The notes under the pieces were generated by a model. It saw only the letters and a program-made list of their open reading frames with translations, was not told where the DNA came from and did not search any database. From positions 1,437,501 through 1,501,500 of the forward strand of contig NZ_CP045372.1 of assembly GCF_009363555.1 (NCBI RefSeq): a stretch of 64,000 bases of DNA, written 5' to 3'. Every line of letters starts with the position of its first letter. Within the stretch, counting starts at the first letter, position 1. Position numbers and translations under genes: made by a program. Origin of the DNA: Sulfitobacter sp. THAF37. Its GTDB lineage: Bacteria; Pseudomonadota; Alphaproteobacteria; Rhodobacterales; Rhodobacteraceae. Positions 48,026-57,543 of the stretch are shown piece by piece.

Positions 48026-49165
48026 TTACCTCGGTCTGTGAATATGGGCGGATTGCACCAATCCGAAGGCCAGCAGCAGGACCAGCATGGCCGACCCGCC
48101 GTAGCTTACAAGCGGCAGGGGCACCCCTACCACCGGGGCGAGGCCCATGACCATGGACATGTTGACCGCGAAGAACAGGAAAAAGTTCAAGGCGATCCCG
48201 AGGGTCAGCAAGGAAGAGAAACGGTCCTTGTTCAAGGTTGCGGTAATCACGCAGAACAGGATGATCAGGGCGTAGAGCCCCAGAAGGCTGAAGCCGCCCA
48301 CAAAACCGAATTCTTCGGCCAGCGTGGTAAAGATGAAGTCGGTGTGCTTTTCGGGCAGGAAGTTCAGCCGCGATTGCGTGCCTTGCATGAAGCCGCGCCC
48401 TGTCCATCCGCCGGACCCCAATGCGATCTTGGACTGGGTGATATGATAACCCGCTCCCAGCGGGTCGGCAGCGGGGTCCAGAAAGGTGTCGATGCGGCGG
48501 TACTGGTAGTCGTTCAAAAGCTGCCAGGTGGTGCCGCGAGATTGGAAGACCGCCGTGACCAGCCCGCCGGCCGAGGCGATGACAGCAGCGAAATAGGCCC
48601 AGTGCACGCCTGCCAGGAACATCAGGCCGCCCCCCGCCGTCAGCAGCAGGATCGCGGTGCCGAGGTCGGGTTGCCGCAGGACCAGCGCGGTGGGGACCAG
48701 CACGATGGCCACCGGCAGCAACACCCAGAATGGCCGCGAGACCCTCTTGGGCGGCAACCAGTCGTAGTAGGCCGCGAGAAACATGACGAGTGTGATCTTC
48801 ATCAGCTCCGAAGGCTGCAGGTCCATGAAGCCAAGGTCGATCCAGCGTTGTGACCCTTTGCGTTCGTCCCCGATCAGCGCCACCGCGATCAGCAGCACCA
48901 GCGAGATGCCGTAGGCCAGTCCCGACAGGTTGCGCCATAGCCAGATCGGGGTCAGCGCCACCATCAGCATCAGCGCAAAGCCGAGCGCGAAACGCTTCAT
49001 CTGCGGTTCTGCCCAGGGGCTGAAGGAGCCACCGGCGACGGAATAGAGCATCAGGAAGCCGATCCCGCAGACCGACGCCAGAAGCAGGGTAAGCGGCCAG
49101 TTCAGGTGCAGGATCTTGCGAAAACCCGTCGGGACCGATTTGACCGTATACTCAAGATAGCTCAT
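48026..49165 (-). CDS. rodA: Rod-shape-determining glycosyltransferase RodA
   Basis: 379 residues, about ten membrane helices, SEDS family. Conserved blocks: GSQRWIDLGFMDLQPSELMKI, GAGYHITQSKIALGSGGWTGRGFMQGTQSRLNFLPEKHTDFIFTTLAEEFGF and VVGVPLPLVSYGGSAML. RodA polymerises lipid II glycan strands along the cell side wall with PBP2. The start overlaps the mrdA stop by four bases. Confidence 0.96.
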   Translation of the reverse strand: MSYLEYTVKSVPTGFRKILHLNWPLTLLLASVCGIGFLMLYSVAGGSFSPWAEPQMKRFALGFALMLMVALTPIWLWRNLSGLAYGISLVLLIAVALIGDERKGSQRWIDLGFMDLQPSELMKITLVMFLAAYYDWLPPKRVSRPFWVLLPVAIVLVPTALVLRQPDLGTAILLLTAGGGLMFLAGVHWAYFAAVIASAGGLVTAVFQSRGTTWQLLNDYQYRRIDTFLDPAADPLGAGYHITQSKIALGSGGWTGRGFMQGTQSRLNFLPEKHTDFIFTTLAEEFGFVGGFSLLGLYALIILFCVITATLNKDRFSSLLTLGIALNFFLFFAVNMSMVMGLAPVVGVPLPLVSYGGSAMLVLLLAFGLVQSAHIHRPR

Positions 49166-51105
49166 GCCTGATCGTTTCCGTTGATCCCGGCCTGAGGCTG
49201 CATCTCGCGCAGCTTGCGTTGCTGTGTCTTGATCCGGCCCCTGTCGGCGGTCGGATATGCCTCAAGCGGCGGCTCGCCGCCCGCCAGCGCCTGCAGGACC
49301 ACGTCGCGCGTGATCGGCGCCGCCGCTGTCGACCCGCCGCCCCCATGCTCCACCAGCACCGACACCGCGTAGCGCGGCTTGTCAAAGGGGGCGAAGCTGA
49401 CGAACAGCGCGTGGTCGCGGCGTTCCCAGGGCAGGTCCTCGTTGCGGCTGACGCCACGGGCGCGCTCGGCGGCGGTGATGTTGCGGACCTGGCTGGTGCC
49501 GGTCTTGCCTGCCATGCGGTATTCATCCGCGATGATCCGCGACCGATAGGCCGTGCCGCGCCGGTTGTTGACCACCTCGTACATCGCCTTGCGCATCTTG
49601 CGCAGGTTGTTTTCGTTCATATTCAGCGGCTCACCCGCCCCGCTGGGCTGCTCGACCCCATCAATCGTCTTGACCAGGCGGGGTGTCACCGCCCGGCCCG
49701 TGGCGATCCGCGCGCTCATCACGGCGAGTTGCAGCGGCGAGGCGAGCATGAAGCCCTGACCGATAGAGGCATTGACCGTGTCCCCGATCACCCAGTCGGC
49801 GCCGCGGTTTGACCGCTTCCATTCCTTCGTGGGTGTCAGGCCCGCCGCGACAGAGGACAGGGCGAGGTCGTGTTTGACCCCCAGTCCAAAGCGGTTGGCC
49901 ATCGCCGATATCTTCTCGATACCGACCTTCAGCGCAAGGTCGTAGTAATACACGTCGCAGGACTGCTTGAGCGAATTCTCCAGATCGACCCAGCCGTGCC
50001 CGGCCCGCTTCCAGCAGTGGAACCGGCGGCCTGCGACCTCCAGGTGGCCCGGACAATAGACGGTTTCGTCGGGGCCGATGATCCCTTCTTCGATGGCGGC
50101 CATCGCCACGACCATCTTGAAGGTCGATCCCGGCGGATAGCTGCCCTGCACCGTCTTGTTGACCAGCGGCCGGTACTTCGATTCCAGCAGCGGATTGTAA
50201 TCCTTGGACGAGATGCCGCCGATGAACAGGTTCGGGTCATAGGAGGGCGACGAGGCAATGGCGGCCAGATCGCCGGTGTCGCAGTCGATGACCACGACGG
50301 CGGCGCTTTCCCCGCTCAGGCGGGCCTGAACGTACCGCTGCAGATCCGCGTCCACGGTCAGCTGTATGTCCTTGCCGGATTCGCCTTCACGCCGGGACAG
50401 TTCGCGCATGACCCGGCCGGTGGCGTTGACCTCGACCTGCTTGGTGCCCGCCTTGCCGCGCAGGATGTCCTCGCGCCGGGCTTCCACGTTGATCTTGCCG
50501 ATCTGGAAACGCGGGATGCGCAGCAACTGATCGGGATTCTCCAGCGCGTCGAGATCGGCCTGGCTGACCCGGCCCACCCGGCCCACCACATGGGCAAAGT
50601 CCGGGCCGCGCGGATAGACGCGGGTCAGGCCGACCTCGGGCGTGACACCGGGCAGGGCCGGGGCGTTCACGCTGACCCGGCTCACGTCGTCCCAGCTGAC
50701 ATCGTCCACGATGGTGACGGGCAGGAACGGAGCGGAACGCTGGATTTCGGCCAACGCACGCTCGCGGGTTTCCGCGTCGATGGTGATGATCCGGCTCAGG
50801 CGATCCATCACCTCTTCGGCGTCTCCCGCATCTTCCCGGACCATGACGATCCGGTAGCTGGGCACGTTTTGCGCCAGCCGCACGCCCTTGCGGTCGAAAA
50901 TTTCGCCCCGCGCGGGCGGAATCAGGCGGATGTTGATGCGGTTTTCTTCGGCCAGCAGGCGGAACTGGTCGGCCTGATCGACCTGCAGATAGCGCATCCG
51001 TGCGGCCAGCCCGCCCATGAACAGAAGCTGCGCCCCGCCCAGCAGGGCGGCGCGCCGGGTCAGGCGGGTATGGCTTGCGTCGTTCTCCGCGCGGTTGCGT
51101 CTCAT
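49162..51105 (-). CDS. mrdA: Penicillin-binding protein 2
   Basis: 647 residues from the ATG at 51105, preceded by GAGGAGG; in-frame sequence further upstream lies over mreD and is not coding. N-terminal membrane helix (near 20-36), pedestal domain beginning INIRLIPPARGEIFDRKG, and transpeptidase domain with the nucleophile Ser in PGSTFKM (about 325), the second motif SCD and KTGTSQ (about 535). It cross-links peptidoglycan during elongation. Follows mreD at 11 bases and overlaps rodA (ATGA). Confidence 0.96.
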   Translation of the reverse strand: MRRNRAENDASHTRLTRRAALLGGAQLLFMGGLAARMRYLQVDQADQFRLLAEENRINIRLIPPARGEIFDRKGVRLAQNVPSYRIVMVREDAGDAEEVMDRLSRIITIDAETRERALAEIQRSAPFLPVTIVDDVSWDDVSRVSVNAPALPGVTPEVGLTRVYPRGPDFAHVVGRVGRVSQADLDALENPDQLLRIPRFQIGKINVEARREDILRGKAGTKQVEVNATGRVMRELSRREGESGKDIQLTVDADLQRYVQARLSGESAAVVVIDCDTGDLAAIASSPSYDPNLFIGGISSKDYNPLLESKYRPLVNKTVQGSYPPGSTFKMVVAMAAIEEGIIGPDETVYCPGHLEVAGRRFHCWKRAGHGWVDLENSLKQSCDVYYYDLALKVGIEKISAMANRFGLGVKHDLALSSVAAGLTPTKEWKRSNRGADWVIGDTVNASIGQGFMLASPLQLAVMSARIATGRAVTPRLVKTIDGVEQPSGAGEPLNMNENNLRKMRKAMYEVVNNRRGTAYRSRIIADEYRMAGKTGTSQVRNITAAERARGVSRNEDLPWERRDHALFVSFAPFDKPRYAVSVLVEHGGGGSTAAAPITRDVVLQALAGGEPPLEAYPTADRGRIKTQQRKLREMQPQAGINGNDQA

Positions 51106-51116
51106 TCCATGCCTCC

Positions 51117-51656
51117 TCAGACCCTCTGGCCCAAAGCATCCAGATCGCCCGGCGCGGTTTTGCGCACGCGCATGATTCCGTGGGTAACGGCGACGATCAG
51201 GGGGTAGAATAGCAGGGACATGCCCAGTTCCGAAAGGCTCAGTGCAAGGCCGGGAACCGGGACGAGGACCAGCGCAAGGATCAGCCGGTTGGCGGCCATG
51301 ATCAGGACCATGACCATGCCGACGGTCAGCCATTCGGCGGCAAACCCGCCATCGCGCAGGGACCGGCCCCGCGACTTGAGGTTCTCGCAGCCGATCAGCG
51401 CCAGCAGCGCCCACAGGCCCGGAGGGCGCTGGAGCAACAGGTCAGTCAGCAGAAAGGCGAGTGCTAGCGCCGGCGCGGGGACGTATTCCGGGCGGCGCAG
51501 GCTCCATGCGCAGGCGAAACACAGCAGCAGGTTCGGTCCCGCCCAGCGGCGCGGTGTCGTCTCCATCGGCAGCAGCTGGAAGAACAGGATCACCAGGGCC
51601 AGCAGAACGAACGCCGCCCGCATCGCCCAGAGCCGGGTCTGTGACAGGTCGTTCAT
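51117..51656 (-). CDS. mreD: Rod shape-determining protein MreD
   Basis: 179 residues, five to six hydrophobic helices and little else conserved, as usual for MreD. PSRWAGPNLLLCFACAW-like and RPPGLWALLALIGCENLKSRGRSLRD segments match alphaproteobacterial members. It is an inner-membrane part of the elongasome. Start overlaps the mreC stop by four bases; position between mreC and mrdA confirms the call. Confidence 0.9.
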   Translation of the reverse strand: MNDLSQTRLWAMRAAFVLLALVILFFQLLPMETTPRRWAGPNLLLCFACAWSLRRPEYVPAPALALAFLLTDLLLQRPPGLWALLALIGCENLKSRGRSLRDGGFAAEWLTVGMVMVLIMAANRLILALVLVPVPGLALSLSELGMSLLFYPLIVAVTHGIMRVRKTAPGDLDALGQRV

Positions 51657-52585
51657 TCGCCCACCTCCAGCTCCACCTCGGCTTCGGCTTGCATGTCCGG
51701 GCTGTCGGGTTCTGCAGGCAAGGGGCCTTCGGGTGTGATCACCTGCGCGTTATCGGTGACGCGCTGCGTGCCGTAGTGGCGCAGGACCCGCAGGAACTCC
51801 AGCCGTTCGTAATCGGCGGCAAGGCGGACCCGCAGCCGTCCGCCGGGGTCGGCTGCGACCTGTCCGATCAACAGCCCGGCGGGGAATACCCCCCCGTCCC
51901 CGGAAGAGATCACCCGATCGCCGGGGCGCACCAGATCCGGGCTTTCGATAAAGTCGAGCGGCGGCGCGGCGGAATTGTCGCCGGCGACGATGGTGCGTTG
52001 ACCGGATGGCTGGATCACCGCCGGAATGCGGCTGGAGGCATCGGTCAGCAGGATCACACGGGCGGTGTTCTGGGCCACGCCGGAAATGCGTCCGACCAGC
52101 CCGATGCCGTCCATCGTGGCCCAGCCGTCAACGATCCCGTCGCGGGCGCCTACGTTCAGCAGCACCGATTGCCGGAAGGGAGACCCGGAATCGGCCAGCA
52201 CGACACCGGTAATGAAGGTCAGGCGCGGATCCAGCCTGACCTTGTTCAGGTCCAACAGCCGGGCGTTTTCCTGTTCAAGCTGCAATGCCGCCTCTTTCCA
52301 GGCCTGCATCTGGCGCAGTTCGCTGCGCAGTTCCTGGTTCTGTTCGCTCAGCCGCCGGTAGGACTGAAAATCGCGCAGCAGGTTGATCGTGCCTGTCACG
52401 GGGGCCATCGCCCAGTCCATGTTGGGCACCAGCCGGTCTGTGATCTGCGCCCGGAACCGTTCGACCCGGGGGCTGTCGATGCGCCACAGCAGGAAGGTCG
52501 CGCCAAGGATCAGGATAAGGACAGCCAGCAGCAACCGGCGCAGAGGGCCGGTGAAGTCACTGCTGTTCGAGCGGTCTTTGGCCAT
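51653..52585 (-). CDS. mreC: Rod shape-determining protein MreC
   Basis: 310 residues: a cytoplasmic basic start, one membrane helix (about 14-32), a coiled coil (about 68-105, QNQELRSELRQMQAWKEAALQLEQENARLLDL) and the periplasmic double beta-barrel domain (VVLADSGSPFRQSVLLNVGARDGI ... VISSGDGGVFPAGLLIG). The C-terminal tail is acidic. It links MreB to PBP2. Lies 49 bases after mreB. Confidence 0.95.
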   Translation of the reverse strand: MAKDRSNSSDFTGPLRRLLLAVLILILGATFLLWRIDSPRVERFRAQITDRLVPNMDWAMAPVTGTINLLRDFQSYRRLSEQNQELRSELRQMQAWKEAALQLEQENARLLDLNKVRLDPRLTFITGVVLADSGSPFRQSVLLNVGARDGIVDGWATMDGIGLVGRISGVAQNTARVILLTDASSRIPAVIQPSGQRTIVAGDNSAAPPLDFIESPDLVRPGDRVISSGDGGVFPAGLLIGQVAADPGGRLRVRLAADYERLEFLRVLRHYGTQRVTDNAQVITPEGPLPAEPDSPDMQAEAEVELEVGE

Positions 52586-52634
52586 GTCACAAGGGCTCCT
52601 GCCAGAGGAGAGGGCGCTGGGATGGTATCAGGTT

Positions 52635-53744
<1,110 letters not shown>

Positions 53745-53802
53745 TTATAGGCTTCGCTCCGGTGAGGCGAAAGGGGGGCTATTGGATCGTTCGGCATCTT
53801 GT

Positions 53803-53816
53803 CGCCACCGGTGGCG
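53803..53816. promoter_or_regulatory. 14-base perfect palindrome upstream of mreB and the VOC gene
   Basis: CGCCACCGGTGGCG in the 178-base divergent gap. It could be an operator, or a hairpin in the VOC leader. No matching regulator is known from the window. Confidence 0.3.
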
Positions 53817-53859
53817 GACTAGGTTAGGCTGGGAAGGACCAACAGGGGTGGAGGAACAA

Positions 53860-54444
53860 ATGAAGAAAATTCAGACTCTCGGCGTACACCACATCACCTT
53901 GACCGGCGCGGACCGCCGCACGTCGATCGACTTCTGGGAAGGTCTTTTGGGCATGCCCTTCATCTTTGACCAACCCAATCTCGACGATCCGGACGAAGGT
54001 CATCTATATTTCGATCCCGGCGATGGGCGGCTGATCACCATCTTTACCAACGAGAACCGCAAGCCCGTTCACGACCGCACGCCGATGGATCCAGGCTGCG
54101 TGCACCACCTGGCGCTGGAAGTCGATCAGGCCACGCACGAGCAGGTTCTGGACCGGCTGGCCGAAAGAGGCATCCCGAACTCCGGGGTCAAGGACCGGGG
54201 CTTCATGCAGTCGATCTACTTCAAGGACCCGCTCGGCTTCCTGATCGAGCTGGCTTGCTATACCTTCATCCCGCCCCGCGGGAGCAGCCATGCCGAGGTC
54301 ATGCTGGAGGCGCACAAGATCCGCGTCGAGCGCGGCGACAAGGCCATAGGGCGTCCGCACCTGGCCGATGCGGTGCTGAAGATCGTGGAGCGCAGCCAGC
54401 CCTCGCTGAGCGAAGACCGAAGCCCGCGCAACCCCTATACGTAG
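53860..54444 (+). CDS. VOC-family ring-cleavage-dioxygenase-like protein
   Basis: 194 residues from the ATG at 53860 (GGTGGAGGAAC upstream). Two VOC modules: GVHHITLTGADRRTSIDFWEGLLGMPF, then GCVHHLALEVDQATHEQVLDRLAERGI and a closing SIYFKDPLGFLIELACY; the His of VHHIT, the His of HHLAL and the Glu of IELACY form the metal site. A 50-residue helical tail with RVERGDKAIGRPHLADAVLKIVE follows. It resembles two-domain hydroquinone or glyoxalase-type dioxygenases but substrate is unknown. Divergent from mreB. Confidence 0.8.
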   Translation: MKKIQTLGVHHITLTGADRRTSIDFWEGLLGMPFIFDQPNLDDPDEGHLYFDPGDGRLITIFTNENRKPVHDRTPMDPGCVHHLALEVDQATHEQVLDRLAERGIPNSGVKDRGFMQSIYFKDPLGFLIELACYTFIPPRGSSHAEVMLEAHKIRVERGDKAIGRPHLADAVLKIVERSQPSLSEDRSPRNPYT

Positions 54445-54455
54445 GGGCGCCTGCC

Positions 54456-54782
54456 TCAGCCCTTGGTGACGTTCCTGGCAAAGGACTCCTTGAACGTGTC
54501 CTGTTTATCGGGGGTTGCCTCGGTCTGGTAGTTCGCCTTCCAGTCGTCCATCGTCATGCCGTAGAACAACTCGCGCGCCTCTTGCTTGCCCATCTCGATG
54601 CCGCGTGCGTTTGCCGCCTCCTGGTACCAGCGGCTCAGGCAGTTGCGGCAGAACCCCGCCAGGTTCATCAGGTCGATGTTCTGAACGTCGGTGCGATCTT
54701 CCATCAGGTGCTTTTGCAGCCGGCGAAAGGCGGCGGCCTGAAGTTCGATCTCCTGCTGTGTCGGTTCTTGCGGGCTGGACAT
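54456..54782 (-). CDS. DUF1244 family protein
   Basis: 108 residues from the ATG at 54782 with AAGGAGAG upstream. The characteristic core is AAAFRRLQKHLMEDRTDVQNIDLMNLAGFCRNCLSRWYQEAA, including a CRNC pair, then YGMTMDDWKANYQTEA. Small soluble proteobacterial family of unknown function; the cysteines might bind metal. Convergent with the VOC gene at 11 bases, divergent from pyk. Confidence 0.88.
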   Translation of the reverse strand: MSSPQEPTQQEIELQAAAFRRLQKHLMEDRTDVQNIDLMNLAGFCRNCLSRWYQEAANARGIEMGKQEARELFYGMTMDDWKANYQTEATPDKQDTFKESFARNVTKG

Positions 54783-54950
54783 GGCGCTCTCCTTTTCGTG
54801 CAAAGCTGGGGGCGGGCCGCACAGGTGTCAAGCATCGCCGCCTGCCAGCGTGGAAAACCCTGCCGGACAGGGCAAAGAGACTGGCCCATCGTTTGCATTC
54901 GTGAAACCTTGGCGTTGTACGACGGCGGGGCTTCATGTGCGGAGCAGTCC

Positions 54951-54966
54951 GTGTTACCGCTAACAC
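54951..54966 (+). promoter_or_regulatory. CceR/PckR-type LacI-family operator before pyk
   Basis: GTGTTACCGCTAACAC, dyad GTGTTA-CCGC-TAACAC. The inner 14 bases fit TGTTANCGNTAACA, the pattern given for the alphaproteobacterial central-carbon repressors CceR and PckR. It lies 50 bases before the pyk ATG, near the expected promoter. Confidence 0.65.
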
Positions 54967-55016
54967 AAGCGATTTGACCGGTTGCCGGTCCAGATGAAAG
55001 ACGGGGATGAAAAGAT

Positions 55017-56462
55017 ATGAGACGCCTGCGCAACGTAAAGATCGTGGCAACCCTGGGTCCGGCATCCGACAGCTATGACATGATCGAGACCTTGCACAAG
55101 GCCGGTGCAGACGTGTTCCGCCTGAACATGAGCCACGGCAGTCACGAGGAAATCCGCGAAAAACACCGCATCATCCGAGAGGTGGAGGAAAACCTGGGCA
55201 GCACCATCGGCATCCTTGCCGACCTGCAGGGCCCGAAGCTGAGGGTCGGCGTCTTTGCGGGCGACAGCGAACAACTGGTTCCCGGCAGCAGCTTCCGACT
55301 GGACCTGAACGAGCAGGAGGGCGACTCCAGCCGCGTGAACCTGCCACACCCCGAGATTTTTCAGGCGCTGGAGCCGGGGGCGACCCTGCTTGTCGATGAC
55401 GGCAAGGTCAGGCTGAAGGTCCGCGAATGCGGGTCCGATTTCGCCGATTGCGAAGTGGTGATCGGGGGCATCATTTCCAACCGCAAGGGCGTCAACGTGC
55501 CCGACGTGGTTCTGCCGCTGGCCGCCCTGTCGGACAAGGACCGCGCCGATCTGGAATTCGTCTGCGGTCTGGGTGTGGACTGGCTTGCGCTCAGCTTCGT
55601 GCAGCGCCCCGAGGACGTCGCCGAGGCGCGCGATCTCGCGCGGGGACGGGCCGCCATCCTGTCGAAGATCGAGAAACCGTCGGCCGTCACCCGGTTTGAG
55701 GACATTCTCGATGCCAGTGACGGCATCATGGTCGCGCGCGGCGATCTCGGTGTGGAATTGCCGGTACAGAACGTCCCGCCGATTCAGAAACGCCTGGTGC
55801 GCAAATGCCGCACGGCGGGCAAGCCGGTGATCGTGGCCACGCAGATGCTCGAGTCCATGATCGAAAGCCCGATGCCGACGCGTGCCGAAGTATCAGACGT
55901 GGCGACCGCGATCTACGAGGGGGCCGATGCGGTCATGCTTTCGGCGGAATCCGCGGCGGGCTCCTACCCGGTGCAGGCGGTCCAGACGATGAACAACGTC
56001 GCGACCGAGGTCGAGCTTGATCCGACCTATACCCAGATCATCGAATCCTCGCGCATTGCCGACCGCGAGACGGTTGCGGATGCCATCGTCGCCGCCGCCC
56101 GCGAAATTGCCGAAACGACCGAAATCAAGGCGATCTGCTGCTTTACCCAAAGCGGGACGACAGCGGTCCTGACCGCCCGCGAACGGCCCCGTGTGCCGAT
56201 CATCGCGCTGACCCCCGACGTGCGCACCGCCCGCCGACTGGCGCTGAGCTGGGGGACCAACTGCGTGATCACCCCGCCGCTTGACCGCTTCAAGCTGGCT
56301 GTCGTGGCCGCCGTCAAGGCCGCCCGTGCCGAAGGATTCGCCCAGGCCAAGGACCAGATCGTGGTCACGGCGGGGGTGCCCTTCAATGTGCCCGGCACAA
56401 CCAACATCCTGCGTGTCGCGCCCTGCGACGAAAGTTTGATTTTTGCTTCCGATCCGGAGTAG
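55017..56462 (+). CDS. pyk: Pyruvate kinase
   Basis: 481 residues. N-terminal VKIVATLGPASDSYDMIETLHKAGADVFRLNMSHG, the B domain, the active-site signature ILSKIEKPSAVTRFEDILDASDGIMVARGDLGVELP with catalytic Lys, and MLESMIESPMPTRAEVSDVATAIYEGADAVMLSAESAAG; the C-terminal allosteric domain is present. It makes pyruvate and ATP from phosphoenolpyruvate, the last step of the Entner-Doudoroff route used by these bacteria. The LacI-type palindrome upstream suggests carbon-source control. Confidence 0.97.
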   Translation: MRRLRNVKIVATLGPASDSYDMIETLHKAGADVFRLNMSHGSHEEIREKHRIIREVEENLGSTIGILADLQGPKLRVGVFAGDSEQLVPGSSFRLDLNEQEGDSSRVNLPHPEIFQALEPGATLLVDDGKVRLKVRECGSDFADCEVVIGGIISNRKGVNVPDVVLPLAALSDKDRADLEFVCGLGVDWLALSFVQRPEDVAEARDLARGRAAILSKIEKPSAVTRFEDILDASDGIMVARGDLGVELPVQNVPPIQKRLVRKCRTAGKPVIVATQMLESMIESPMPTRAEVSDVATAIYEGADAVMLSAESAAGSYPVQAVQTMNNVATEVELDPTYTQIIESSRIADRETVADAIVAAAREIAETTEIKAICCFTQSGTTAVLTARERPRVPIIALTPDVRTARRLALSWGTNCVITPPLDRFKLAVVAAVKAARAEGFAQAKDQIVVTAGVPFNVPGTTNILRVAPCDESLIFASDPE

Positions 56463-56503
56463 CCTTTTTTCATAGCTGGTGTTCTACTCAGGAGAGGTCT
56501 GCC

Positions 56504-56728
56504 ATGGACCCTGATCTGGCCCTTGTCCTCGGTATCGTGATCGCGGCATTATCGATTCCGTCCATCCTTTCGGCACTGTCGGATAGACGGGCGCCGCGGG
56601 CCTCTGCACTCACCATTCTGATCGGCGGAGGGTTGATCCTGTACGCCTTGCAAAGCAAGCCGCAGGGCTACACGCTGAACCAGGTCCCCGACGTGTTTGT
56701 GAACGTGGTGGCGCGCTACATGCCCTGA
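56504..56728 (+). CDS. Small membrane protein, unknown
   Basis: 74 residues with two hydrophobic helices (about 6-23 and 33-50) joined by SDRRAPRAS, and a C-terminal QVPDVFVNVVARYMP. GGAGAGG precedes the ATG. No family recognised. It lies 41 bases after pyk and 147 bases before rpmI. Codon use looks native, so it is probably a real gene. Confidence 0.65.
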   Translation: MDPDLALVLGIVIAALSIPSILSALSDRRAPRASALTILIGGGLILYALQSKPQGYTLNQVPDVFVNVVARYMP

Positions 56729-56875
56729 CGGGCGGTGCCCAGGGTTTGGGCCGCCCGAAAAGGGGCACTTGCCAAACTTGTGCAACCCTCCTATACGCCC
56801 CCTCTCAACCCGCGCGTCCGGCCAATGCGGCATGCCGAGTCGCGCGATAACCGAACTCAAGAGACGGAGACGGAA

Positions 56876-57076
56876 ATGCCCAAGATGAAGACGAAATCAA
56901 GCGCCAAGAAGCGCTTCAAGATCTCGGCGACCGGCAAGGTCATCGGGGGTCAGGCCGGCAAGCGCCATGGCATGATCAAGCGGACCAAGAAGTTCATCCG
57001 CGACGCACGCGGCACGACAGTCCTGTCGGAGCCCGATGCAAAGATCATCAAGGGCTACATGCCCTACGACCGCTGA
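56876..57076 (+). CDS. rpmI: 50S ribosomal protein L35
   Basis: 66 residues, highly basic: [20 protein letters not shown], then [23 protein letters not shown] and the C-terminal [20 protein letters not shown] precedes the ATG. Paired with rplT 21 bases downstream, the usual arrangement, although infC is not adjacent here. Confidence 0.97.
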   Translation: MPKMKTKSSAKKRFKISATGKVIGGQAGKRHGMIKRTKKFIRDARGTTVLSEPDAKIIKGYMPYDR

Positions 57077-57097
57077 TAACGCCCAAGGAGAACCGAG

Positions 57098-57463
57098 ATG
57101 TCCCGAGTCAAAAGTGGCACAGTCACCCACGCCCGTCACAAGAAGATCGTCAAGGCCGCCAAGGGCTACTATGGCCGCCGCAAGAACGTCTTCAAGGTTG
57201 CAACACAGGCCGTCGACAAGGCCAACCAATACGCCACGCGTGACCGCAAGGCGCGCAAGCGCAATTTCCGCGCCCTGTGGATCCAGCGGATCAACGCCGC
57301 CGTCCGTGCGCACGACGAATCGCTGACGTACAGCCGCTTCATCAACGGCCTGAACCTGGCCGGTATCGAAGTGGACCGTAAGGTTCTGGCCGATCTGGCC
57401 GTGCACGAACCCGAAGCCTTTGGCGCGATCGTCAAGCAGGCGCAGGCCTCGCTCGCCGCGTAA
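57098..57463 (+). CDS. rplT: 50S ribosomal protein L20
   Basis: 121 residues. [33 protein letters not shown] at the start, [26 protein letters not shown] in the middle and [14 protein letters not shown] at the end are standard L20. It is an early assembly protein of the large subunit. AAGGAG precedes the ATG. Followed by a strong terminator. Confidence 0.98.
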   Translation: MSRVKSGTVTHARHKKIVKAAKGYYGRRKNVFKVATQAVDKANQYATRDRKARKRNFRALWIQRINAAVRAHDESLTYSRFINGLNLAGIEVDRKVLADLAVHEPEAFGAIVKQAQASLAA

Positions 57464-57487
57464 GACCTGCGGCCCTGTTGATTACGG

Positions 57488-57516
57488 AAAACCCCGCCGA
57501 ACCGGCGGGGTTTTTT
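57488..57516 (+). terminator. Rho-independent terminator after rplT
   Basis: AAAACCCCGCCG pairs perfectly with CGGCGGGGTTTT around a three-base loop and runs into six T residues. The A-run on the left strand would make it work for the convergent catalase gene as well. Confidence 0.92.
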
Positions 57517-57543
57517 GTTGTGCGGTCGATGGTTTGAAACGTG

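Noticed and set aside
49162..51414. Longer mrdA start giving 750 residues
   Set aside because: The first 103 codons overlap mreD in another frame and have no family resemblance; GAGGAGG marks the ATG at 51105.
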